Assembly: GCF_947492965.1 (NCBI RefSeq)
Contig: NZ_CANLOZ010000004.1
Coordinates: 62,001-126,000, forward strand
DNA: 64,000 nt
Origin: an uncultured Aquimarina sp.
GTDB taxonomy: Bacteria; Bacteroidota; Bacteroidia; Flavobacteriales; Flavobacteriaceae
Direction of reading: 5' to 3'
Part shown: positions 44,201-53,700 of the stretch, piece by piece
Layout of the letters: each line of letters starts with the position of its first letter
How positions within the stretch are numbered: position 1 is the first letter of the stretch
Position numbers and translations under genes: made by a program
The notes under the pieces: model-generated
The model's input: only the letters and a program-made list of their open reading frames with translations
What the model was told of the DNA's origin: nothing
Databases searched by the model: none

Positions 44201-44902
44201 GATCTGGGAGTTGCAGCTTCTATGGCTAAGGCATTAATTTATTATGCTGCAGCTACTCAGAAACATGCTACTTTTGACACAGACGCTAGAGACCTTGCTA
44301 AAGAAGTACTTGATAGAATGTGGAATACCTATAGAGATGATAAAGGAGTATCTTCTCCTGAAGATAGAGGTGATTTCGCAAGAATCTTCGAGCAAGAAGT
44401 ATATGTTCCAAATGGTTTTACAGGAACGATGCCTAATGGCGATGTGATCGAACCAGGTGTTTCATTTTTGGATATAAGATCTGATTATAAAAATGATCCA
44501 GAATTTGATAGACTTCAAACAGCTTATAATGCTGGAGAAGAATATACACAACGTTACCATAGAAGTTGGGCTCAGATAGAAGTTGCTTTGGCTAATGCTG
44601 AGTTTGGATTCTTCTTTTCAGATCAAGAACCAGGAACTAAGGCTCCAGAAGAAGTACTTAAAGTAACAGCGACTCCAAATCCAGCCTCAGAGTTTATCAA
44701 TATCACAACTAATTTTGATATGAAAAATACTAGAGTTAGAATAATTGATATTGCTGGAAATGTGGTAAGAACAGAATCGCTAGTGAATAAACAAAAGTCT
44801 ACTAGACTTTCAGTAAATGAACTACCTACTGGAATGTATATCTTAGAAATTTATGATATAGTTTCAGGAGATAAATTCAGAGATAAAATTATTAAAAATT
44901 AA
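38276..44902 (+). CDS. GH9-CBM3-PKD-GH48 bifunctional cellulase, T9SS-secreted
   Basis: The protein has 2208 residues. Order: signal peptide (1-22, VFLLCLFCTHLSAQ); GH9 (about 24-465) with Asp75 and Asp78 in GGWNDAGDHVKFG and acid Glu439 in NEVATDYNACYQG; a CBM3c-like module (about 476-632, FTEVAIWLNNRSGWPARVP); three PKD domains (637-895); a Cys-bracketed module of unknown family (898-1023); two near-identical 114-residue repeats (1030-1257); a second Cys-bracketed module (1260-1385); PKD 4 (1393-1477); GH48 (about 1484-2120) with NAYINRFIELRNEFYDPANG and ETLIVEAPDYGHESTSE; T9SS sorting domain (about 2130-2208, TPNPASEFINI). GH9 acts as a processive endoglucanase and GH48 as a reducing-end cellobiohydrolase, so one chain can attack crystalline cellulose. 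The arrangement resembles Caldicellulosiruptor CelA. A terminator follows. Confidence 0.94.
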   Translation: MKNLIKMGTVFLLCLFCTHLSAQFNYGEALQKSLLFYETQQSGVLPDWNRISWRSDSGINDGADVGLDLTGGWNDAGDHVKFGFPMAFSVTALNWGFLEYKDGYDAANQTEHFKRNIKWVTDYFIKCHPSPNVFYAQVADSKSQDHNFWMPAEMVDVHPMYGQRKSYALTTANPGTEVACETAAALASASIIFKDSDPAYSATLLSHAIELYEFGDTYRGLYTSEGNIPAVGTYTSGNFQDELTWGALWLYKATGDQKYLDKAEAEYTQPDFLWSLVWEDKSYGNMVLLSIITGKDIYKTDAERHLDWWQEGNGGVNYSPGGQAHLTQWGSLRHAMNASLTALIYSDNVNTPKSNQYKNFAINQVNYALGDNPNNRSLVTGFGVNPPTKPHHRGQHSSWSRSSANPVESRHTMYGALMGGPAKPDDFFEEDRDDFQANEVATDYNACYQGVLARMVMEFGGSPLPNFPQPETPGLEFANEVKLNNDQAKFTEVAIWLNNRSGWPARVPNTLKARYFVDISEGIAAGYAASDYELTARGAGGTTINGLQEWDAASNIYYAEIEVDQDQMPFPGGQGEYRSEIQLRISLPTSAPESAWDASNDFSYQGLNNTLKISDNVPIYADGVLVGGKEPNGGEIPTASFTATPESGTAPLEVSFDASTSSDPNGDALTYNWDFGNGQTSSVVDPLITYTAIGSYLVTLTVSDGQNTSSEFTRTITVLDGNIAPVADFTATPTSGVAPVSVNFDASASTDENGDSLTYIWDFGDGESGAGVTITHEYAAIGEYEAKLTVSDGSKEDSKTITITVTDGSPIASFTVSTDSGVAPLDVTFDASGSADPTGGSLAYSWDLGNGQTASTVSTSTTYTQIGQVTVTLTVTNAAGDTDVATQTINVTDGSTSCAFDTPIATPLQNINDRYNNVFVLGEGGPSLSNFREFSINWDLQNDGLYEFAMNTTDGQPNWYIDLRDNLTQTFNSASPDAVLAGTGIPGFDGAYWVTIDEGSFVMVSKTAGFTIYFTNSDVEPQCGTVTPVVVDGGTIAGGPFTFTVGDGVADNVSGISLTGAEGTNSTWVITDDLNNILGLPPTLTDVEGVDFDGAGTGVCLIWHLSFEDGLQGAAVGNNAADLIGDFDLSNSITVTRNPVATPVVDGGTISGGPFTFTVGDGVADNVSGITLAGAEGTNSTWVITDDLNNILGLPATIADVEGVDFDGAGTGVCLIWHLSFEDGLQGAAVGNNAADLVGDFDLSNSITVTRNPASNGNDCSFETPISTALPSIDNRYSHVHVLGTGGPSLSNFREFSINWDLQNTGLYVFAMNTNDGQPNWYVDLRGNLTYNFSAANPEASLAGTGIAGLDGDYWVTINETDFVMVSKTGGFTIYFSNSAIAPDCDNSGGNTDPVADISATPISGDAPLLVTFDASASSDADGDALSYTWDFGDGNTANGVTVENTFTAIGTYSVTLVVDDGNGGTDQAVITINVTDGDIIITPPSDNAYINRFIELRNEFYDPANGYFSADGSPHHSIETLIVEAPDYGHESTSELYSYWLWLEVMNGRITKDWAPLSNVWDKIEQFIIPTTADQPTNAAYNPSSPAAFAAEFPLPSDYPAPLEFNAPVGVDPVSADLTATYGPDVYQMHWLLDNDNFYGYGNRGDGVSTPSYINTFQRGEQESVYETIPHPSWESFDWGGSDGFLPLFVEDQNYAQQWRYTSAPDADARAVQAMFWAQLYAKEQGASLGSLDLDKATKMGDYLRIAMFDKYFKPLGVQSASSGAGSGYDSAHYLMSWYMSWGGSADPASQWAFRISSSHCHFGYQNPMAAYALTQVNELKPQSQNGERDWNESLTRQMEFYTWLQSKEGAIAGGATNSWNGDYSAYPSGKSTFYGMAYDKDPVYHDPGSGTWFGWQAWSMERVAEYYYITNDPMAKNLMDKWVAWVKSEVKLIGTDDFEIPATLEWTGEPDTWDADSPGSNNNLSVTVTDYGKDLGVAASMAKALIYYAAATQKHATFDTDARDLAKEVLDRMWNTYRDDKGVSSPEDRGDFARIFEQEVYVPNGFTGTMPNGDVIEPGVSFLDIRSDYKNDPEFDRLQTAYNAGEEYTQRYHRSWAQIEVALANAEFGFFFSDQEPGTKAPEEVLKVTATPNPASEFINITTNFDMKNTRVRIIDIAGNVVRTESLVNKQKSTRLSVNELPTGMYILEIYDIVSGDKFRDKIIKN
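41363..42046 (+). repeat. Tandem 342-bp duplication inside the GH9-GH48 gene
   Basis: Two in-frame units (41363-41704 and 41705-42046), each 114 codons, are nearly identical in protein and highly similar in DNA. Each contains FTFTVGDGVADNVSGI, GAEGTNSTWVITDDLNNILG and GVCLIWHLSFEDGLQGAAVG. Similar single units occur in large surface proteins of other Bacteroidota from memory; their role is unknown. The high identity suggests recent duplication or conversion. Confidence 0.9.
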
Positions 44903-44912
44903 AGTCCAAAAC

Positions 44913-44947
44913 GAGAGAGGTATTATGTGCCTCTCTCTACTTTTTTT
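44913..44947 (+). terminator. Terminator of the GH9-GH48 gene
   Basis: The stem GAGAGAGG (44913-44920)/CCTCTCTC (44930-44937) is followed after three bases by a run of seven T (44941-44947). Confidence 0.8.
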
Positions 44948-44960
44948 GCCCTTTATAAAA

Positions 44961-45034
44961 GAAGAAGATGTAGTGATAAGTAGTTTTTTTAATCAATCTG
45001 ATGAAGAAATTGGTTATCACTATATCTACACTTC
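44961..45034 (+). repeat. Inverted repeat in the leader of the GH5 endoglucanase gene
   Basis: GATGTAGTGATAA (44967-44979) pairs with TTATCACTATATC (45014-45026) with one G-T pair; a further GAAG/CTTC pair lies outside (44961 and 45031). The loop is about 34 bases. It sits 180 bases before the GH5 ATG in a 312-base gap and could be a folded leader element or an operator. Confidence 0.45.
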
Positions 45035-45214
45035 TAAAATCTAAATACATAATCAATAAAGATATTTTAGAATATTAAAATTTACTGATAAAATCAGCCA
45101 CTTAACTTTTATCAATAGTAAAATAGGATGCTAGTAAGTTGCACTATGTATTCTGAAAAACTCTAGATGATCAAGTTTCATCTTAGATCAAAAACAATAA
45201 AAAACTAACTACAA

Positions 45215-47599
45215 ATGAGACAATTTATAAACTATACAGTAGCACTGCTATTGCTTTTGGGCAATGTATCAGGTGTCTATGCACAACAACAAAACTGGCT
45301 TTCGGTTTCTGGGAATAAATTATTTGATTCCACAGGAAAGGAAGTAAGACTTACTGGGGTGAATTGGTTCGGTTTTGAAACACAAACCTATTTTCCTCAT
45401 GGAATTTGGAGTCGTGATATGAAAAGTGTACTCCAGCAAATCAAAGATTTAGGATTCAATACTATTAGAGTACCTTGGTCTAATGAAATGCTAAACCCAA
45501 GCTCAACAATTAGTATCAATTCTTATGGAACCGATGCCTACACTGGTATTTCGCCAATGAATGAAGAAGAGGGTAAGATCACTAAGCCTATTGAGTTGAT
45601 GGATATTTTGGTGCAATGGTGTCAGGATAATGATATTAAAATTGTATTGGATAATCATTCCAGAGCAGCAGATGGATACTTAATAGAAGATCTTTGGTAT
45701 ACGAATGAATATTCAGAACAAAGATGGATCAATGATTGGCTATTCATGGCTGAACGTTATAAAAACTATTCGGCTGTGGTGGGTATGGATTTAAATAATG
45801 AGCCTCATGGATCTTCTTGGGGTAATAGCAATCCGGCTACTGATTGGAATAAAGCTGCAGAACGATGTGGAAATGCAATTTTAGAAGTAAATCCTAATGT
45901 GTTAATCATTGTAGAAGGCGTTGGTGAGTTTGAAGGAAATTCCTATTGGTGGGGAGGACAATTAATGGGAGCAAGACAATATCCTGTACAATTATCAAAC
46001 CCTTCGAAATTGATGTATTCTGCTCATGAATATGGACCAGAAGTGGCACCTCAAGATTGGTTTGAAGCAGCTTCATTTCCTCAGAACATGCCACCAATAT
46101 GGACAGAAAATTTTCATTATTTATACGAAGAAGAAACATCTCCATTATTTATTGGAGAGTTTGGAATTAAAGATCAAGATGCCTTCGGAGGAGTAGCTTT
46201 TACTTGGTTTACAGAATGGGTTGATTTTATGGGAAGTATATATTCCTGGACATTTTGGACGATGAATCCTAATTCAGGAGATACGGGTGGAATATTACAA
46301 GATGATTGGACTACTGTAAATGAATGGAAAATGGATGTACTTCGACCACACTTCGCACCATTTATTCCAAATGTTATTGGAGGTACAGGTAATTTACCAC
46401 CTTCTGCTAGTTTTACAAATGATCTTAGTACTGGTAACGCACCATTAACAATACAATTTGATGCTTCTCAATCCTCAGACCCCGATGGTGATACACTATC
46501 GTATTCTTGGAATTTTGGAGATGGAACCACAGCTACTGGGGTTAGTATTTCACATGTTTTTGACACACCTGGCAGCTATCAGGTAAGTTTAACAGTTAGT
46601 GATGGTTCTTTGAATGATACAACTAGTAAAACCATAACTGTAAATGATGATACTACTCCAATAATTACAGCGAGTATTTCGGTAGATAGTAATTCTGGAA
46701 TAGCACCTGCGACAATTAGTTTTGATGGATCAGGTTCTACATCATCAGATGGTAGTAGTTTATCTTACAACTGGGATTTTGGTGATGGTACTTCCGGTAC
46801 TGGATCTAGTATAAATCATGAATATACAACAGCAGGAAGTTACGTTGCTATATTAACAGTAACAAACGCTGATGGAATTTCGGATACAGATCAGTTAACA
46901 ATTACTATTACAGGATCAGGTAATGGAGACGATTGTACATTTGGTGCTCCATTAGCAAATCCGCTACCAACTATTGCTAATAATTCTTATTCTAATATTT
47001 ACGTATTAGGATCAGGAGGTCCAGATTTAAGCAATGTAACTAATTTTACAATCAACTGGGATCTGCAAAATAATGGATTATGGCAATTCTCCATGAATAC
47101 CAATAATGGAGTTCCAAGTTGGTGGAATGATCTTAAAAGCAATGTAACTAGTCAAAGTTTTAATTCAGCACAGCCAAGCATAACACTTTCTGGAACTGGA
47201 TTTGCAAATCTTGATGGAGCGTACTACGCAACACAAGATGGTCAAAATTTTGCTCTTGTAGCTCAGGATAAAACCTACACCATCTATTTTAGTAATAGTG
47301 ATACGGCACCTAATTGTACAGATCAATTAAGAAAGCCTGAAGAAGATACTACTATTGAAATCAAAGTTTATCCAAATCCTGTCTCTGATAATTTAATAAT
47401 ATCATCAAAGAGTATTCTTAAAACCAATCAGGTAGATATTGTTGATGTAACAGGGAAAGTACTGAAAAAGGTTTCTTTAAACAAAAACATGAATACTGAC
47501 TTTATTGAAGTAGATCTGGTAGATTTAAAATCAGGGATTTACTTTTTGAAAATCAGAAACCAAAAAGAAACAATCACAAAACAGATTATAAAACAATAA
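45215..47599 (+). CDS. GH5 endoglucanase, T9SS-secreted
   Basis: The protein has 794 residues. Order: signal peptide (ALLLLLGNVSGVYAQ, 1-24); GH5 catalytic domain (about 26-390) opening with EVRLTGVNWFGFETQTYFPH, acid/base Glu196 in GMDLNNEPHGS and nucleophile Glu315 in PLFIGEFGIKD; two PKD domains (about 396-570); a Cys-bracketed module of unknown family (574-701); T9SS sorting domain (about 715-794, VYPNPVSDNLIIS). The GVNWFGFET type of GH5 is found in bacterial endo-beta-1,4-glucanases. It lacks a CBM3, so the Cys-bracketed module may supply carbohydrate binding. It would provide chain ends for the GH9-GH48 enzyme encoded upstream. Confidence 0.93.
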   Translation: MRQFINYTVALLLLLGNVSGVYAQQQNWLSVSGNKLFDSTGKEVRLTGVNWFGFETQTYFPHGIWSRDMKSVLQQIKDLGFNTIRVPWSNEMLNPSSTISINSYGTDAYTGISPMNEEEGKITKPIELMDILVQWCQDNDIKIVLDNHSRAADGYLIEDLWYTNEYSEQRWINDWLFMAERYKNYSAVVGMDLNNEPHGSSWGNSNPATDWNKAAERCGNAILEVNPNVLIIVEGVGEFEGNSYWWGGQLMGARQYPVQLSNPSKLMYSAHEYGPEVAPQDWFEAASFPQNMPPIWTENFHYLYEEETSPLFIGEFGIKDQDAFGGVAFTWFTEWVDFMGSIYSWTFWTMNPNSGDTGGILQDDWTTVNEWKMDVLRPHFAPFIPNVIGGTGNLPPSASFTNDLSTGNAPLTIQFDASQSSDPDGDTLSYSWNFGDGTTATGVSISHVFDTPGSYQVSLTVSDGSLNDTTSKTITVNDDTTPIITASISVDSNSGIAPATISFDGSGSTSSDGSSLSYNWDFGDGTSGTGSSINHEYTTAGSYVAILTVTNADGISDTDQLTITITGSGNGDDCTFGAPLANPLPTIANNSYSNIYVLGSGGPDLSNVTNFTINWDLQNNGLWQFSMNTNNGVPSWWNDLKSNVTSQSFNSAQPSITLSGTGFANLDGAYYATQDGQNFALVAQDKTYTIYFSNSDTAPNCTDQLRKPEEDTTIEIKVYPNPVSDNLIISSKSILKTNQVDIVDVTGKVLKKVSLNKNMNTDFIEVDLVDLKSGIYFLKIRNQKETITKQIIKQ

Positions 47600-47610
47600 T
47601 AAAATCATCA

Positions 47611-47661
47611 AAGGAAAGAGATTATTACCTTCCTTAACTCTTTAGTCTCTTTCCTTTTTTA
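47611..47661 (+). terminator. Terminator of the GH5 endoglucanase gene
   Basis: The stem AAGGAAAGAGA (47611-47621)/TCTCTTTCCTT (47646-47656) with a 24-base loop runs into a T tract (47655-47661). Confidence 0.75.
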
Positions 47662-47730
47662 TAGCATTCAAAAACAGCTTTTTTTAAATAAAAAGTACAA
47701 CAAAACAATTCAAAAAACTCACAACTTATT

Positions 47731-50700
47731 ATGGGACCAACACCAAAAAATAAGTGTGGATGGCTCGCGTATTTTAAAAATGTACGTAAAACGCTTTTTT
47801 ACACAATAGGAGTTCTCATTTTATCTGGTCTGGTAGCACTATCTTCATTCAATATGATGTACGATGGTACTGCCGGTCCGGAAATGACAACACAAACCTG
47901 GCCTGCAGGAACTTTTCTGGCCAACTTTCCGGAAGGGGATAGAATTAATACCTACCACCGCAATTATTTAATGATTAATGGGCAAGCTGGAACAGGAGTT
48001 TGGGACATCTCTAATCCTACGGCTCCAAAAAGAGTTCAGTTTAGTGATGCAGCAAATAATGGACATCGGTGGTGGAAACTAGATGGCGATCTTTTTTATA
48101 GAGAATATTCTGTGCCAGAAGTGGAGGGTACAGGGTATAAATATCTGGATCTTTCTGATATGTTAGATCGTAAGCCTGTTACTTCTTCGGATATACTGTA
48201 TACTGTTCAAGACGGACAGTCTAACTATGATAATTTAGAGACGTTTCCGCATACAATTAATGGTAGTAGAGTATTCGACATGCGATCAGGAGTGCAGGTA
48301 GATGATATACCTGTTTCGGTCTCACTACCAGATGTAGTAGTACGTGTAGGGAATTATGTCTTTTACGCTCCTCAAACTGGTGATATTAGTGTTTTCGATT
48401 TTGGAAACCCTGATGACATTAAGTTTTTAGGATCTTTTGGTGGAGATATTCCACATGAACAATATAGCACGGGAATTCAACTTTGGAGAAACTATCTAGT
48501 TTTTATGAGTGGGAACCAAGGTCCTGATGCATTAGTAGGTTTTGATATTAGTGATCCTACAAATGTAAAAAGAGGATTTAGTTTACATTCTGATCAGATT
48601 ACTTTAGGTCGATACATGATCTTTCAGGATGAATATGGTTTTTCTGGAAGGTTTGATAGAGGGGTGAAGTTCAATTTTGAAACCATGGAAATTGAACAAG
48701 AATTTATACCTCCTTCTAGTGATGAGACGCTACAGTTCATAGACAATCAATGGATGCCAATCGGACATATTTTGGTAGCTAGTGGAGATGATAAGACATC
48801 AATTTTTGCACACCAAGATGGTTTAGATACTAAAGCTCCTTCTGTTGGACATCATTTCCCAGTAGCGGGAGCAATTAATCAGCCTATTACCACAACTATT
48901 GGTTTTGTAATTAACGAAACTCTAAATGATCTTACTCTTAATGATCAAACAATTCAGGTAAGTCCGTTAGGTGGTCAGCCGATTAAAGGGGATATAACAA
49001 CTACCTCTTATCAAGTTATTAATTATGCCCCAAAAGAAAAGTTATTACCTAATACTACGTATGAAGTAAAGTTTGTAGAAGACGGAATAAAAGATGCTGT
49101 TGGTAATGGAATGGAAGAATACACATTTTATTTTACTACAGGAGGAGATTCTTCTAACCAATCTCCAGAAGTTACTAATATAGAATTGAATATTCCATCA
49201 CCAATAATTGTGGGTACTAATTTAGAGTTTACCGTAAATGCCACAGATCCCGACGGTAATTCATTGAACTACCGATGGGATTTTGGTGATGGTTCTCCGA
49301 AAACAGATTGGATAGGGAATACTACAAATCACATTTTTACCGAAGCAGGAAACTACACTGTTCAGGTACAGGTTTCTGATAATAATGGGGGATTTGCAGT
49401 AGCATCGCAGTCAATAGTGGTGACCAATAATATAGCAGGTAGTGGACCAAAGCAATCAAGTCCAATTATAGTGGATGAGGATAATAGAATTGTATGGTCT
49501 GTCAATCCAGATAATAATTCAGTTACACTTATAAATGCTGATAATTTTTCCATTATCGACGAAGTTACTGTAGGAGAAGATCCAGTAAATATAGCATTGG
49601 ACACTAATGATAATGCTTGGATCACCTGTAGAGATTCGGATGAACTCTATATTTTAAATAATCAAGGTATTCTTATAAAGAAAATAGCTTTAGATAGAGG
49701 ATCTAGACCTTACGGTATTGTATTTACTCCAGATGGCACTCGTGGTTTTGTTTCTGCTTTTGGATCAGGAGAATTGATAGAGGTTAGTGCTGCCACAAAT
49801 ACTCTAACATCTTCAATAGCTATAGGAAATACGCCAAGAGCACTTGCTATAACAGGTGATGGCGAAAAACTATTAGTAACAAGATTTATATCACCAGATC
49901 AAGAAGGTCAAATATGGGAAGTAGATCTATCTACTTTTACTCTTCGAAATACCATTGGATTAGCATTGGATGACTTTACAGTGGATAATGGTAATGAAGG
50001 AAGAGGATTACCTAATTATATTGCTGGAATCAGTATTCATCCAGATAACAATACAGCTTGGTCTGTAGCAAAAAAAGATAATACATTACGAGGTTTGGCT
50101 AGAGATGGAAAAACATTAACTTTTGATAATGTGGTACGAACTGCAATATCACCTCTAAATCTAACAACCGGAACCGAGATCCTTCAGAATAGGCTAGATA
50201 TTGATAATCATGGTCAGCCTTCTTCGGCATTGTTTAGTCCTACAGGAAATTATCTTTTTATCACGATGCAAGGTAATAACCGAATCGTAGTTATTGATCC
50301 TAAAACTGGTTTAGAACTAAATAAAAAAGATGTAGGTAAAGCACCTCAGGGAATGGTGTTTGATCAAGCTACGAATCGATTATTTGTGAAGAACTTTATG
50401 GATCGGACGGTTACTGTATTTGATGCAGATCAAATGGTTACACAAGGAACAACACTCTTAGAAGAAATAGCAACAATACATACGGTTACTCAAGAATTAT
50501 TAAGTGCTGAGGTTCTTAAAGGAAAACAGATATTCTATGATGCCGCTGATATTAGAATGGGAACAGATGGTTATGTAAGTTGTGCTAGTTGTCATATTGA
50601 TGGAACCCAAGATGGAAGAATCTGGGATTTTACAGATCGTGGAGAAGGGCTTCGTAACACTATTTCTTTAGTTGGTCGAGCAGGAACTGGTCATGGAAGA

Positions 50701-53700
50701 GTACATTGGAGTGCCAACTTTGATGAGATTCAAGATTTTGAGAATGATATTCGTTTTCATTTCAAAGGACAAGGATTTATCGATAATGCTACTTTTAATG
50801 AAGGTACTACAGCATTAACTTTAGGAAGTCCAAAAGCTGGTAAATCTCCTGATTTAGATGCTTTAGCAGCATATATTGAATCTTTAAATCAATTTGACCC
50901 AAGTCCATACCGAAATCAAGATGGTTCCTTGACCGCCGATGCAGTAGCTGGAAAATCAATTTTCGCAGATCTGCAATGTATGTCATGTCATGGTGGAGAT
51001 AATTTTACAGATAGTCCATCCGGAAAATTACACGATGTAGGGACTATTATTGCTACAAGTGGGAATCGTTTAGAAAAATCATTGTTAGGGATTGACGTTC
51101 CAACGTTAAAAGATGTTTGGGCTACTGCGCCATATCTTCATGATGGATCTGCTCCAACAATTAGAGATGTACTAACGACCTATAATCCAAATGACGCACA
51201 CGGAGCGGTATCTACATTGAGTGCTAGTGAAATTGATCAACTAGAAGCATATATCAAGCAGATAGATGGTTCAGAGTCCGCGATAGCAGGAACTCAACTA
51301 TTAGAAATATCTTCTCCAGTTGATGGGGCTCAAATTGATACTTCGGATGCTGTAAGACTAGCTGTAAATACCAATATTACGGATGTTTCTAAAATCGAAT
51401 ATTATATAGATGATGATTTAATAGGAAGTGTAGCAACCTCGCCTTATGAAATGGATTGGAACCCTGTGATTTGGAAAACGTATAGAATAACAGCAAAGGT
51501 TTTCTATAATGCGGGCAAAACAGCTTCGATTACACCAGAAATTGAAGTAAACTACAAGAATACGATCAAAGTGATGTTTGTAGTAGGAGATAAGGATAAT
51601 CTTTCTAATGAAGATCAACGTATAAAATCCAGATTAGAACAAAAGTTAGGATTTGCAATCACGTTATTCTCTGATGAAGAAGCTACCAGTCCTCAATCTG
51701 CTAATCCTTTTGATTTAGTATTAATTTCCTCTTCCGTAGATCCTAGGGAACTAGGGAATGATCTGGAAGGTGCACGTGTGCCATTAATGACATGGAATCC
51801 TTTCATGTATGGAAAACTAAGAATGACTTCAGGACCATTAAATTCTGGCTTCGGAATTACCTCTGAAGGGTTTTCTAAGGTTACCATTGCAGATACAGAT
51901 CATCCAATGGCAGCTGGTGCTGATACACAAACCGCTTTATATGGAATCACTCAGAGTTTACCATTCGGGAACCCATCTGATGAAGCTATTATTGTGGCAA
52001 AAGCAGGAACGCAACCAATTTTGTTTGGATACGAAGCCAGCATTTCAATTCCATCCAGAAGAACAGCCTTTCCATTAAGAGATCAGTTTATGCATTTACT
52101 AACGGAGCAAGGGCTTAAAATGTTTGATGCTGCGGTTATCTGGACATTACATGGTGGTGATGCTACTACTCCAATTGGACCATTGCCAGATATCTTCTTT
52201 ACATCTCCTGTGGATGGGCAAATGGTGAATGCTCCAATAACCATCAATTTTGAAACAGAAGGCTGGGAATTACCTTCACAGCAATATAAACTTCGATTTA
52301 AAATAGATGGTCAGGACAGAGGATTGATTGATGCCGAAGGTCCTCATGCAGATGGAACAGCTTTATCGGAGGGTCCTCATGAATTAACCTTACAAATGGA
52401 ACGTAGTGATAACTCAGTTACAGATCTGGGAGAAACAATTACGGTAATTGTCACCAAAGATCAATTACCTCAAGACCCTACGGTTATGATACAATCTCCT
52501 TCTAATGGTGGATTGGTAGGTCCGGATTTTGAAATAGAGTTTACCACATTCTTATGGGATATTGCTCCTAATGGTCAGCATATTAAATATTTTATTGATA
52601 ATGTAGAACAAGGTTCGGTGTATACGGTAGCACCAATTGCGGTTTCAAATCTTACTGAAGGAGAACATGCCATAAAACTAGTAAGAGCTGCTGCAGATGG
52701 AGAAATAGTTGGTGATCCTACGGAGATTACAATTACTGTAGATGAAAGATTTGGAGATTTACCAGATACAGATTTCAGTGTAGAATATCGTGATAATAGT
52801 TCAGGAGTTGCTACTGTAGAATTAAAACCAGTATTTCAGATTGTAAATGAATCTAATCAAAGTGTTTCGTTAGACGATTTCAAAATAAAATATTGGTTTA
52901 CTCCAGAACATGATATTCCGATGAATTTTAATATTGACTATTCACAACCTACTGGTGTTAATGGTACTTTTGGAGTTCAGGATGGTGAGCATTATGTAGA
53001 AGTAGGTTTCTCTTCATCATCAGGTAATATCAATGCAAATGGTAAGTCTGGACAGATACAAACCAGATTACATCATGCAGGATTCCAAACACATAATCAG
53101 AGTAATGATTTTTCTTACGATGGATCTAAAACTTCGTTAAAACCACATGTACTCGTAACATTGTACTATCAAGGAGTATTAGTTTGGGGATTAGAACCAG
53201 TTTCGGGAGATAATACGAATAGAAGTCCTAATGCAGTGATAACGAACAATGTTAGTTCGGGAGAAGCTCCATTAGCTATTAGTTTTGATGCCAGTAACTC
53301 TAATGATCCAGATGGTGATGTGCTTACTTACAGTTGGGATTTCGGAAATGGAGATACAGCTTTAGGAGTAACTACTTCATATACATATCAACAAGTTGGA
53401 ACCTATCAAGTGGTACTTACTGTAGATGACGGCAATGGAAAAACAGATACCGATACTCAGACAATAGAAGTACGAAATACCTTACCTGGATTGGAAGCTA
53501 ATTTTACGGCTACGCCAGTTTCTGGAGATGTTCCGTTACTAGTTAGTTTTGATGCTTCAAGTTCGGTGTTCCCTTCAGGAGCTAGCATTGATTATTTATG
53601 GGATTTTGGAGATGGTACTACTAGTAATTTAGAAACCCCTTCGCATACCTATACTTTAGCTGGATCTTATGCTGCTACTTTAACCATTAGTGATGGAGTA

